A DNA stretch of 64,000 bases from Butyrivibrio fibrisolvens (GTDB taxonomy: Bacteria; Bacillota; Clostridia; Lachnospirales; Lachnospiraceae), in the NCBI RefSeq assembly GCF_037113525.1, contig NZ_CP146963.1, positions 1,550,001 through 1,614,000 on the forward strand, written 5' to 3'. Shown here piece after piece: positions 17,157 through 26,979 of the stretch. Position 1 is the stretch's first letter; every line of letters begins with the position of its first letter. A program made the translations under genes and the position numbers. The notes beneath the pieces were generated by a model. That model did not search any database. It worked only from the letters and a program-made list of their open reading frames with translations, and was not told the origin of the DNA.

Positions 17157-17351
17157 ATGAGAAAAATGGATCAAGAAGAATTTGATGGGCAGACGTTTGT
17201 TAAGAATCCTAGAGATTGTGGACATCCTGATGTTGTGAGGCTTATAGATGGTGCAACAGGTGCTCACATGGATTATGGTTGCACAGTATGTGGTTTGCAA
17301 CATACAAATAGTGAAGTTTTTAAAAAGCATGGATTAGAAGGATACGTGTAG
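17157..17351 (+). CDS. Small CxxC protein, unknown function
   Basis: A 64-aa hydrophilic protein with a weak ribosome site (AGGAAG). It has RDCGHPDVVRL, then YGCTVCGLQHTN. The spacing C-x-H ... C-x-x-C-x-x-x-H suggests a small zinc-binding fold. It lies 12 bases before the HEPN-like gene, so the two are likely co-transcribed. I cannot name the family. Confidence 0.6.
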   Translation: MRKMDQEEFDGQTFVKNPRDCGHPDVVRLIDGATGAHMDYGCTVCGLQHTNSEVFKKHGLEGYV

Positions 17352-17363
17352 GGAGGTACTCAT

Positions 17364-17855
17364 ATGGGAAAAACAGCAGTAGAGTTCTTTACAGGAGCGA
17401 ATGTTTTCTTAGATGCATCTAAAACGTTGAATGTTGTTGGTCAAGCAGGTTTATCACAAATGAAAGATGCTAATTCAGGATTAGAAATCCTTGGACGTAT
17501 GTATATTCCTGGGATAGTAATGCAGGCATTTGCGGCAGAGTTGTACCTTAAAGCTCTAATTGTGTATGAAGGAAAGCAAATAAAGAAGATACATAAGCTG
17601 GATGCTTTATTTGGGATGCTTGATGAAGTAGAAAAGAATATAATAACCGCAAGTATGATGGCAGAAATACGAAATGCAAAAGGTATTAGTGAATCTGAGT
17701 ATGGTGAAACAGAACTGTTGGATGATTTTACTAAGGCAGCAAACATATTTGAGGATTGGAGATATTTCTTTGAAAGTGGAACTGTGAGTGCAGATCTTGA
17801 TTTTATGAAAGCTCTCAATGATGTTCTATATGTAAGATGTAAATCGCTGATATAG
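17364..17855 (+). CDS. HEPN-like domain protein
   Basis: A 163-aa helical protein with GGGAGGT before the ATG. The segment MQAFAAELYLKALIVYEGKQ followed by KKIHKLDALFGML has the classic HEPN pattern (long helix with E-YLKAL, basic turn, H-x-L-x-x-L). The RNase motif RxxxxH of toxic HEPN proteins is not seen, so it is perhaps a binding or regulatory HEPN. It pairs with the small CxxC protein and lies beside the recombinase and defence genes. An abortive-infection or toxin-antitoxin role is possible but not shown. Confidence 0.65.
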   Translation: MGKTAVEFFTGANVFLDASKTLNVVGQAGLSQMKDANSGLEILGRMYIPGIVMQAFAAELYLKALIVYEGKQIKKIHKLDALFGMLDEVEKNIITASMMAEIRNAKGISESEYGETELLDDFTKAANIFEDWRYFFESGTVSADLDFMKALNDVLYVRCKSLI

Positions 17856-18270
17856 GGGCATACTAACCAGTTTAAAAGGACTCATATATTAGACTGGATA
17901 TAGCGCAGTATAAGGCGTTTATTAAATTTTCTTAAAAAATAGTTCTTTTGATTATCAAAATTTAGTATTTTTGACCCCATTTTTTTGTATTTTATTTAAT
18001 TTTTATAAATGCTCTGTTTCAGTATAAATCCAGTTATGGCGTGGGTTTGTACTTTTTTTATTATGTAAGTTTATAAATGGTTTATTTTTTTATTATTTTT
18101 TGTTAATAGCAATTAATCATTTCAGGGTCGACAATAAATTTGTAGACGCTCGTATGGGACGTATTATTTTGCATTTTATAATGGGACGGATGCAGGATAA
18201 TTAACGGGCGAATAAGATAATGTGTATTGCCTAGAAATGGGCAATAATAGTATGAAAGGAGAAACTAAAT
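17856..18270 (+). promoter_or_regulatory. Long AT-rich leader upstream of the giant surface protein
   Basis: About 415 bases without a gene. The first 250 are very AT-rich with T tracts and could end upstream transcription. Near the end a small hairpin ATTGCC / GGGCAAT lies just before the ribosome site GAAAGGAG of the 18271 gene. No known riboswitch is recognised. Confidence 0.45.
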
Positions 18271-21200
18271 ATGAGAAGTAAGCTATTTGGTAGGCTGATG
18301 AGCTTTACGCTGTCAGCTACAGTGGCACTGACTTCAGGTATTCCTTCACTCGCCTATGATGGCGGTGGTGGCGACTTGCCTGAAGAAGAGGAAGAGATCC
18401 TTGTTCTTGATGATGAAGATGAAGAATTAGGGTCTAATTTTGATGCTGAAGAAAGTATTGTTGAAGATGAAATCTCTTTTGAAGAGGAGAACGAGGAAGA
18501 CGCCGAGTTTGAATCAATTGCAGGAGTAAATCTTACAGTTACTAATGCGCAATCAGATGTAAAGCTGTATACATGCGCAAACGGAACACCTACGGAATTA
18601 GTTACTGGTAATATTACTAGTGATCAGGATTTTGTATTTTATGTTGTTCCGGAAGTTGGAAAAGCATTAAAGGATGCGCCTGTCACAATTACTGGTACTT
18701 ATGATAATAATGGAACGCTTGTTCCAATTTCTAGTAGCGATTATACAGTAAGCGATGTCCTTGAAGAGTATGACATCACTGGTGATTCGGGAAATTTGGT
18801 TGCTCAAAGTGCATTAGCAGCGACAAAGTTTTATTGGAATAATGCGAAAATGGTGACCATTAAGAAGAGTTACCTTTCAAATTATGAGAAATATTACAAT
18901 AAACCATCAGCTGCAACCGGAGAAGTGGCTTTAACTGTTACTGCAGCGGCTTCTGATGGTGCAGTTAAATTCTCATTACCTATATTCGTATATGATGATA
19001 TAAATGTTGCTGGTTCCGAGACATATCAAACATACAGCCAGGCTATAGGAATGAGTTCTCCACAGATTACTTACGGATTACCTTATGGAGATAATACTAC
19101 AGATTATATCCTTATCGGAAATGCCATCGATGATTGGGATGATTTTACCTATACTCCCAAATTGGCGTTAGTAAAAAAAGATTTGTCTGGAGAAACTGCG
19201 TTGGCAACAACATTAACATCAGACTGGAATGCGGATGTTGCTAATGCGACTGCAGATAAGCATCAATATGTTGCCAATGGTCACAAGTTTGGATTAACAG
19301 CGACTGCTACAAAAAATGCTTATATTGAAACTGAGAAGTCTGAAGGAACTAAGTTTGCTGCTATAGTTCTTGTTAAAACCGCAAAAACTGCTTCATATAT
19401 TCTATCAGCTAAAGACACAAATTTTGTTGACTGGTCTTTCACTGATGGTTCTGGAAATGCGATAGATAGCCAGAAGATTGAAGCTGCTAATTTTAATGCG
19501 AAAGAGATCGGGAAAGTAGCAGCAAGTGGAAATGACAAAATTGGAGTTGTAGCAAAGGGATATGGAGCTCCTGCTAATGCTGAAGTTTTACCGGGTGGTG
19601 GTACCCCCGACAGAACACTTGCCCAAGCAACTGGTTCTGTAAAGTATGCTTTAGGAACTGCAGATCCAGCAGATGCTACTTGGGATAGTACTGGATCTGT
19701 TTGGAAGCTTCCTAATTCCGCCGCTAATAATGTTGTACTTACAGCTGTAACTCAAGAACAGGTAACATTTAAAACAAAAACCGCAGCGTTAAAGAATTCG
19801 GTTGTTGTTAAGTACGTAAAGAAAAATGGAGCAGCTAATACTACTGCAATTGATGTAACTGCTAATTCCGGAGCTGGAACAACAGATACAGTCAATTCTG
19901 AATCTAGTATTCAGTTCTCTGTATATCCCAAAGAAGGATACACTCTTAAGGGCGTGTATCTGACAAAATATACGGCAGATGGAACAAAGGTTACACATGA
20001 AGATGCAAAGCTGACTGGGACGGACAATGTTTACACAGTAGAGGATATTTCAGGATACGCAAGGATTGTCATCGATGCAGAGGAAGTAACTAATAAAATT
20101 GGCGTCAGATTAGACGCAGCATCATCTGCAAACGTAACAATCACAGATTTGAAGACTAATGTGGCACCTACTACCACAGCGGCTGATTATGCGATTAAGA
20201 ATGAGGATTATTATTTTACTGCATTAGTAGGTGATGGTTATCTTATTGATGAGATGACTGCTAAGGCAGGAACTGCGCCTAATATTATTGATGCTGCTGT
20301 ATCATTAGTTAAATTTGATAAGACTACAAAGCTTTATACCTATAAGGTTGCCGGTGTTAGTGAAGGACCGATAACGTTAAAAGCGAAGGATAAAGCAGCT
20401 CTTACTATTTATAAAGTTGCAAATAGTGATGCGACAGTAACAATTGGTGGAGAGATCCTTGATGATGGGGATAAGACTACCATAGATGTATCTGTAAACA
20501 ACACCTTGAATGTAACAGCAAATAATGGTGCTAAAGTTACAGGAATATATTACGGTACCGCAGGTAATACAGCTACTCAGGCTGCTATGGATACTTTGGT
20601 TACAGCCGGAACTGCTGCATGGAAGGTTTCTGCTGTTCCATTTGCATTTTCTTCTGTAGAACTTAAAGAACTTGCTGGCGCTGGCGGAAACAGTATATAT
20701 GTTTATGCAACTACAACACGTGAAGCTATTGAAGGCAAGGATTATTATAGCATCAAGTTTGTAGATGCTGATGGCACTGATATTTCATCAGGTCTTACAA
20801 TGTGGGCTGGCGATGGAAGTGCAGCGACTATCAGAGCTTTAGCGGGGTCATCTGATGATGACTTCCGTACAGTTAGTGCTATTTGGCTTGCTAAGGATGG
20901 AACGACTCCAGTATATACAAGCCCGGCTTCATCTACTGATTCAACAGATGTGGTTAAGTATAGTTTAGCAAAGACTACTGTTCCTGCAGACCTTGATAAG
21001 CAGGTCGCAACTCTTACTAACAATGTTATAACTCCTACTAAGTACAATGGAGGATCTGCAAGTAGTGACTCCGATGTTCTTAGTGTTGAATACAACGTGA
21101 CTGATAGTGTGAGTGGTGCGACAACTAAATTCCCTGCGAACGTTGTATTTAAAGCTTCATTACCGATTACAGTGAAGCCTGTTCGTGATTTCTACGAAAC

Positions 21201-24200
21201 TTATGATTTTGCTGTAACAGGAACACTGTATGGCGAAAAGAAGATAAGAGTTAATGGAACGGGAGTTGCAGATAGTGCTGTATTTACTCCGATGGGACAT
21301 ATTGCAGCAACAAAGACTGCAGCCGCAGTCAATGCATCACTTGCATCAGGAACGTCTCCTGTAGCTGCGACTTCTGCTATTAAGTTTACTACTACTCCTG
21401 CGATGAATATTCTTGCTTCTTCTGCAGAGTATACACTTAACGCAGATACCATTAATGAAGTTACTGCTGATGCAGCAACAATTGCTGCTGCAAAGAAAGC
21501 ACAGAATATAGATGTATCCGCTGAAGTAAAATTTGTTGATGGAACAACCAGAACTATAACAGACACTTTAGAGGTAGTAGCAACTGACTATGGTTATTAT
21601 GCTATTCCTACGGTAACAGTGAATGGAACAAAGACCACTGTATATTCTGGAACAACATCACCTGTAACAATGAATATAGAAACACTATCAGGTGGAATTA
21701 ATAATGGAACTATAAAATTTGATGTTTATCATGCGCTTACAAATGCAGGAAGTGCACATTTTACAACTTATGATCTTGCTAATGAAGATGACATTGCAAA
21801 CGCTATTGAAGATGGTGATATTGAAGCTGTTCCTGCATCAGATATTACTTGGACTAGCTTAGAAGGCGCAGTTGGATTTGAGAAATATTTCACTGTTTCT
21901 GGAAATAGTGGAGAGTTCACAATAACTGCTAAGTCAAAAACAGCAGCAGCAGAAGCACTTACACTTGATGCTGAAGGCAAGGTTAATGGTTATGATGTAA
22001 ATCTTCCAACAGGTAAGGCTCTTAATGTGAATGTTTCTCAGAAACTTGCAAGATATAATTTTGCAGTAACTACTAATGATACGAGTGGATCAGCCGATTA
22101 TCTCTATCCTGTTCTTTCATGGGATTTGGGATATACACGTAGTGATGTTTTGACAGGAACCAATGTTAGCGGAACGACTTACCTTAACGTTCCTCTTGGA
22201 ACAACATTTAAGCTTCCAGGAGCAGAGGTATTTAGTGGTGTTAATCCTAAGAGAACACTTGCAGGATGGAAGGATGAGGGAAATACTTATCATTTGATAG
22301 GAAGTGACTTCACTACAACAGCAACTTCTACTCTTACAGCTGTATGGGCATACAAGTATTCATCTACAACTGGAAATGTACTTTATGCATCAGCTGGTAA
22401 CATTTTGGCAGTTAATACCACGACTGAAGCTGCTGTAGCAAATCCTCTTAATATTGCGAAAGAGGGAAGCGTATCTGTGATAGCTGGATATTATCCGCTT
22501 GATTTAGAAACGCTTTGTACAGGAACTACTGCGCCTTATGGTGCTACATTAGAAACTATCAAGGATACATCTAAGCTTAAACTTGTTGCCACAGATGCTA
22601 CGAGTGGAAAGAATTTCCTTGGTGCTGATGACGAGGGTGTTTTTGCTAATGCTACTATCAATGGTGTTAAGAAGACAAGTTCAAGTCTTTCAGCAAAACT
22701 CACGTATACCGAGGCTGAAGGGATATCTTATGAGGCAACTATCTCTCAGATCAATGTAACCGATTCTGAAATTTGGCAGATTGAAGCTGAAGATGTTACC
22801 CTTGAGAACTTCCAGACAACGAACAAACCACTGAAAACTATTAAAAAGGGAACAAGTGATGAGGACCTTGCAAATACCACTTTGGCTGGTCAGACAGTAA
22901 CCTTTACTTATTCTGATGATACTATAGCCACTGTAGTATTGAATGCTGATAATCAAAGCCTGGGTATTACTGCAAAGGCAGTAGGTTCTACAGATGTAAC
23001 CATGACAATGATTAGTACAAATAATATTAAGAAAGTGGTTACATTTAATGTTACAGTCACAAAAGCAAAAGTTAACATTGGTGTTAAGGTGACTCCAAAT
23101 TATGGAGCAACTGCAAATAAGACTCCTGTTGCCACAACTGTAGCAGAGGGTGAACCTCTTAAACTGTGGGTAGATAATACGACAGGAAATACTATTGATA
23201 TTACATTTACAGATGAAGCTGGCGCTGAAATTCAGGCTAGTTCAGTTACATCTTGCACGGTTACTTTCCCTACAGCTCCTGCAGGTACAACATATGTCAC
23301 TATTGCTAAAACAGATGTTTCTGCAGTAGAAAAGACATTCAAAATTAATAATGTTGATGGTATTGCTAAAGTGACAATTACGGCTGTAATTAGTGGAAAG
23401 ACATATGTCAGAACACTTGATGCTGTAACATACAGAACAATACAGCTGTATGGACCAGCTGCAGGAAACATTGATATAAGTAATACTACGACTCCAGATA
23501 ACAAAGCAGAAAATACTTTGTTTGAAGTATATGAAGGCACACAGGTAGATGATAACAAGTTTGCCGTAGGTAAAGTTGCATTTGTTCCTGTAGTATATGA
23601 TGCGACTAAGAAAGCAGCTGATAAGTACAGTGTTTCACTTTCTGATTATTCAGTTAAATGGATTAGTGATGACCTTGATCAGGAATTCCTTGGTTGGGGT
23701 GCTACCGCAGCAGCAATCAAGCAGACCGAAGCAGATTATACCGGAACTGTTGAGGCAACATTGGCAGAATTAAAAACAGGAATTAGCTTATATCCATATT
23801 TCAAGAGTTTAAGTATTAAGAAGGTAGAAGGAATTCCTGAAGTAATAAGACTTACAGATGAGAAAGTCGGTGCTAAGAATGCATACGGTACAGAGACTGA
23901 CATTGCCGCTGCTAATACCAGAACAACGCATGATGGCACTAACTGGGAAGAGTATGAACTCTTTGTTGATCCTTCTTCGTCTGCAGAAAAGATCAGTATC
24001 AAAGCTGATAAGGCTGGCTTCTATGATATAGCTTCCGTTGGCCAGACTGATACACCTACTACATACGGAAAGACTACAGATGCAGAAGTGCTTTACCTTG
24101 ATACAACAGCTACTGCTCCTTGGAGTGGAAAGAAATTATTTGTTCTTGGAGTAGGCGGAAATGCAGCTCAGAGAATAGATAATTTCCGTATTGGTAAGAT

Positions 24201-26610
24201 TAAAGGTAAGGTTGGTGCAGCTAAGATTTATATCATAGCTGGCTCGAGCTCATATGGACCTATTGATCTTTATGTAAATGGTGAGTATGTTGATGGAACT
24301 AAGACTCGCTATATGGAAGATGGCGAAGTTCTTGAAGAAGGTATGAAGACGGTACTAAATGTTGCCCATTTCTATAAAGGTAAAGAAAGAGTAACAAAGG
24401 GTATCATTAAGGTAAAGGATGGCGATGCAGAGAAACTGATTCTTGTTGATTCTAATACTTGGATCAAGAAGCCATCTAATACAACAAGAGTACTTGATGA
24501 TAAGACATACTTCATCGGAGAAGATGGATATCTTAAGACTGGTGTTGTTACAATCGACGGAAAAGATTATCTCTTCCGTGAAGATGGTTCAAAGGTATCC
24601 CATACTGACGAAGATGTAAAAGATGGTATCTTTACATTTGGTGATGTTGATTACGTAGTAGCAGATGATGATACTGTAGAAGAAGATAAACTCTTTGAAG
24701 TATCAGGCACACCTACATGGACATGGACTAAGGCATCTGATGGCAAGACATTTGCTTCTGCTAAGGTTGTATTTACATCAACTGATGGAAGAACAAAAGA
24801 GATCACAGTACCTGTAGCTAAGATGACAGTTACTACAGAGGGTGAACTCACCAAGTATGTAGCAGCCGCTTCCTTCAAGAGCAAAGGCACTGAGATTTCA
24901 GCAACGGATACTAAGTATCTCGATGCAGAAGGCAACGAAGTAATTCCTCACGACCACGTATGGACACCAGAGTGGAAGTGGACAGATGTAGAAGGCGATG
25001 TTGAGAAGAAGACAGTAGCTCTTACACTTACATGTAAGGTAGACGCCGAGAATCCTCACACAGAGTCCTTCTCAAAGACAGTAACCGCTGAGAAGAATGG
25101 TCTCGTATGGAGCTGGAATGCATCATTCGAATATGATGAAAAGACCTATACAGCACCAGAACAGAAAGAAGTAAGAGATGAGCAGACTGGAGAAGAGATT
25201 GAGGTAGAGGATATCTCCGGTGGTAAGGGTATTGTAATCACTCTTTACAGAGATGAATACAATTACACAGGTTCTCCTATCAAGCCTACAGATTTCAGCG
25301 TACTTGACCTTGAGCGTGATAGTGACTATTACCTCAACCCTGGTACAGAGTATTCAGTATCTTACAAGAATAACACCAAGGTAGGTGAAGCTGAGATTAT
25401 TATCAAGGGTAAAGGAAACTATGCCGGCAAGGCAACATCAGCTAAGTTTAAGATCGTTAATCCTTATCCTGATGATGTTGAAGCTCCTGTAGTTAAGGGC
25501 GCAACACTTAAGCTTCCTAAGGCTACATACACCTTTAACAACGAAGAGCAGTTCCCTGCAACCGTAGAATTTGGTCTCAAGGGAGAAACAGCAAAGACTT
25601 ATACATTTGATAGGGACGCTTGGAACTACTTCGATGCAGAAGGAAATACAATTCCTGCAGCATGGACCTGCGAGAACAACAGAAATGCCGGAACAGCTAC
25701 ATTCGCAGTTCTTGGTGTAAAGGATTCAAAGGGTCAGCCTACAGCAGTTAAGAAGACCTTCAAGATCCAGGCAGCTGCTCTTGATACTACCAACTTCAAG
25801 GTACTTGTTGGCAGCCAGGAGAAGGATTTTGAGATCGAATGGTTCGCAAAGGGTGCAACTCCTTGGGTAGATATTGTTTGGGCAAACGGCGACAACGAGT
25901 ATGGACTCTGGATCGGCAAGGACTTCGCAGTATCTTACAAGGATAATAAGAAGGCTGGAACTGCTTCTGTATCTATCAAGGGTAAAGGCAACTTCAAAGG
26001 AACACTTAAGAATGTTGCAACCTTCAAGATTAACGCACTTGACCTTAGCGAGACATGGCTCCAGGCAGTTACATTAAAGGCTGGAAACAAGGGCAAGCAG
26101 GTTAAGGTAACAGTAGTTGATCACCATGATAACATTATTCCTGCTAACAAGTACACAGTATCAGTAAAAGATGCTAGTACTGGTGCAGATCTCACAAATA
26201 CCAAGCTTACAGCAGGTATGGAGATCCTTGTTAAGGCAGTTGCTAAGGATTCAACAGCTGTAACAGGCGAGACAATTGAAAGACCTGTTACTGTCGCTGC
26301 TGATTTCTCAAAGGCAACAGTTAAGGTAGCGAAGGGCTTCTATAAGGAATATACAGGACAGGCTATCGAACTTACCGATGAAGATATGAAGAATATCACA
26401 GTTACAATTAAGGTTGGTAAGGACAAGAAGACTCTTGTATATGGTGAGGACTTCTTCATTGCCGGAACAGCTGACAATGTTAACAAGGGAACAATGACAG
26501 TTACAATTGAAGGCAATCCTGAAGGCGATACCGAGAGAGGAATTCCTGCATTTAGCGGATCCAAGACCTTTAAGGTTAAGATCAAAGCTAGACAGCTCCC
26601 TCTTAAATAA
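18271..26610 (+). CDS. Giant secreted surface protein, 2779 aa, with cell-wall-binding-like and Ig-like repeats
   Basis: Starts with a signal peptide (MRSKLFGRLMSFTLSATVAL ... SLAYD). A highly acidic stretch follows (about residues 33-86). The body is Thr/Ala/Val-rich, a series of beta domains. Around residue 1330 an InlB-like module ends LAGWKDEGNTYHL ... LTAVW. Around 2073-2110 choline-binding-like repeats occur (FIGEDGYLKTG, KDYLFREDGS), which may hold the protein on the wall. Two similar C-terminal modules (YSVSYKNNTKVGEAEIIIKG near 2357 and FAVSYKDNKKAGTASVSIKG near 2549) follow. No LPXTG or C-terminal membrane anchor. Probably an adhesin or S-layer-like scaffold. The last third uses a more uniform codon set than the first part. 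Confidence 0.85.
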   Translation: MRSKLFGRLMSFTLSATVALTSGIPSLAYDGGGGDLPEEEEEILVLDDEDEELGSNFDAEESIVEDEISFEEENEEDAEFESIAGVNLTVTNAQSDVKLYTCANGTPTELVTGNITSDQDFVFYVVPEVGKALKDAPVTITGTYDNNGTLVPISSSDYTVSDVLEEYDITGDSGNLVAQSALAATKFYWNNAKMVTIKKSYLSNYEKYYNKPSAATGEVALTVTAAASDGAVKFSLPIFVYDDINVAGSETYQTYSQAIGMSSPQITYGLPYGDNTTDYILIGNAIDDWDDFTYTPKLALVKKDLSGETALATTLTSDWNADVANATADKHQYVANGHKFGLTATATKNAYIETEKSEGTKFAAIVLVKTAKTASYILSAKDTNFVDWSFTDGSGNAIDSQKIEAANFNAKEIGKVAASGNDKIGVVAKGYGAPANAEVLPGGGTPDRTLAQATGSVKYALGTADPADATWDSTGSVWKLPNSAANNVVLTAVTQEQVTFKTKTAALKNSVVVKYVKKNGAANTTAIDVTANSGAGTTDTVNSESSIQFSVYPKEGYTLKGVYLTKYTADGTKVTHEDAKLTGTDNVYTVEDISGYARIVIDAEEVTNKIGVRLDAASSANVTITDLKTNVAPTTTAADYAIKNEDYYFTALVGDGYLIDEMTAKAGTAPNIIDAAVSLVKFDKTTKLYTYKVAGVSEGPITLKAKDKAALTIYKVANSDATVTIGGEILDDGDKTTIDVSVNNTLNVTANNGAKVTGIYYGTAGNTATQAAMDTLVTAGTAAWKVSAVPFAFSSVELKELAGAGGNSIYVYATTTREAIEGKDYYSIKFVDADGTDISSGLTMWAGDGSAATIRALAGSSDDDFRTVSAIWLAKDGTTPVYTSPASSTDSTDVVKYSLAKTTVPADLDKQVATLTNNVITPTKYNGGSASSDSDVLSVEYNVTDSVSGATTKFPANVVFKASLPITVKPVRDFYETYDFAVTGTLYGEKKIRVNGTGVADSAVFTPMGHIAATKTAAAVNASLASGTSPVAATSAIKFTTTPAMNILASSAEYTLNADTINEVTADAATIAAAKKAQNIDVSAEVKFVDGTTRTITDTLEVVATDYGYYAIPTVTVNGTKTTVYSGTTSPVTMNIETLSGGINNGTIKFDVYHALTNAGSAHFTTYDLANEDDIANAIEDGDIEAVPASDITWTSLEGAVGFEKYFTVSGNSGEFTITAKSKTAAAEALTLDAEGKVNGYDVNLPTGKALNVNVSQKLARYNFAVTTNDTSGSADYLYPVLSWDLGYTRSDVLTGTNVSGTTYLNVPLGTTFKLPGAEVFSGVNPKRTLAGWKDEGNTYHLIGSDFTTTATSTLTAVWAYKYSSTTGNVLYASAGNILAVNTTTEAAVANPLNIAKEGSVSVIAGYYPLDLETLCTGTTAPYGATLETIKDTSKLKLVATDATSGKNFLGADDEGVFANATINGVKKTSSSLSAKLTYTEAEGISYEATISQINVTDSEIWQIEAEDVTLENFQTTNKPLKTIKKGTSDEDLANTTLAGQTVTFTYSDDTIATVVLNADNQSLGITAKAVGSTDVTMTMISTNNIKKVVTFNVTVTKAKVNIGVKVTPNYGATANKTPVATTVAEGEPLKLWVDNTTGNTIDITFTDEAGAEIQASSVTSCTVTFPTAPAGTTYVTIAKTDVSAVEKTFKINNVDGIAKVTITAVISGKTYVRTLDAVTYRTIQLYGPAAGNIDISNTTTPDNKAENTLFEVYEGTQVDDNKFAVGKVAFVPVVYDATKKAADKYSVSLSDYSVKWISDDLDQEFLGWGATAAAIKQTEADYTGTVEATLAELKTGISLYPYFKSLSIKKVEGIPEVIRLTDEKVGAKNAYGTETDIAAANTRTTHDGTNWEEYELFVDPSSSAEKISIKADKAGFYDIASVGQTDTPTTYGKTTDAEVLYLDTTATAPWSGKKLFVLGVGGNAAQRIDNFRIGKIKGKVGAAKIYIIAGSSSYGPIDLYVNGEYVDGTKTRYMEDGEVLEEGMKTVLNVAHFYKGKERVTKGIIKVKDGDAEKLILVDSNTWIKKPSNTTRVLDDKTYFIGEDGYLKTGVVTIDGKDYLFREDGSKVSHTDEDVKDGIFTFGDVDYVVADDDTVEEDKLFEVSGTPTWTWTKASDGKTFASAKVVFTSTDGRTKEITVPVAKMTVTTEGELTKYVAAASFKSKGTEISATDTKYLDAEGNEVIPHDHVWTPEWKWTDVEGDVEKKTVALTLTCKVDAENPHTESFSKTVTAEKNGLVWSWNASFEYDEKTYTAPEQKEVRDEQTGEEIEVEDISGGKGIVITLYRDEYNYTGSPIKPTDFSVLDLERDSDYYLNPGTEYSVSYKNNTKVGEAEIIIKGKGNYAGKATSAKFKIVNPYPDDVEAPVVKGATLKLPKATYTFNNEEQFPATVEFGLKGETAKTYTFDRDAWNYFDAEGNTIPAAWTCENNRNAGTATFAVLGVKDSKGQPTAVKKTFKIQAAALDTTNFKVLVGSQEKDFEIEWFAKGATPWVDIVWANGDNEYGLWIGKDFAVSYKDNKKAGTASVSIKGKGNFKGTLKNVATFKINALDLSETWLQAVTLKAGNKGKQVKVTVVDHHDNIIPANKYTVSVKDASTGADLTNTKLTAGMEILVKAVAKDSTAVTGETIERPVTVAADFSKATVKVAKGFYKEYTGQAIELTDEDMKNITVTIKVGKDKKTLVYGEDFFIAGTADNVNKGTMTVTIEGNPEGDTERGIPAFSGSKTFKVKIKARQLPLK

Positions 26611-26632
26611 TTAGAAGTACTTTTGGTTCCAC

Positions 26633-26960
26633 CCTATTTGACCTTTCACAACACATTATCAATCAAATAGGTAACGAAGATGTGGTCCTTGGTGTGGACC
26701 ACATCTTCATCTCAAAGATTTAACAAGGGTCACCCACCAATGTATAAAACGAGGGTGTACCTTGCTAATAGGGACATACCAGGAAACAGGCTTGTCCTGC
26801 CATAAAAATGGCGAAGAGTGTTCTTCGCAACATATTATATAGTTCTTGTTTCACACCAGACAAGGACACTTTTAGGGGTCTAGGGCTTCGTCCCAGATGC
26901 CCTAGATCTAGACAATTCAAGGCATCCCGGTCATATTTCAAACACTGGGATGCCTTTTTT
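26633..26960 (+). ncRNA. Chain of six hairpins ending in a terminator: candidate structured leader RNA
   Basis: Between the two surface-protein genes lie consecutive inverted repeats: 26633-26671 (CCTATTTGA/TCAAATAGG), 26676-26708 (GAAGATGTGGTCC/GGACCACATCTTC, perfect), 26725-26763 (imperfect, AAGGGTCACCC/GGGTGTACCTT), 26811-26828 (GCGAAGA/TCTTCGC), 26879-26906 (TCTAGGGC/GCCCTAGA) and 26921-26954 (GGCATCCC/GGGATGCC) followed by T6. The last is a textbook terminator ending 20 bases before the next start codon. The first two could end the 18271 transcript; the rest look like a leader or attenuator. No known riboswitch class is recognised. Confidence 0.55.
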
Positions 26961-26979
26961 AAACCAGGAGGACTTGCAC

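Noticed and set aside
26500..26610. LPXTG sorting signal at the end of the giant surface protein
   Set aside because: The C-terminus (KVKIKARQLPLK) has no LPXTG, hydrophobic helix or full anchor.
26633..26960. Known riboswitch (cyclic di-GMP, cobalamin or similar) before the 26980 gene
   Set aside because: I could not find the conserved loops of any class I know. Only consecutive stems are visible, so it is listed as an unknown leader.
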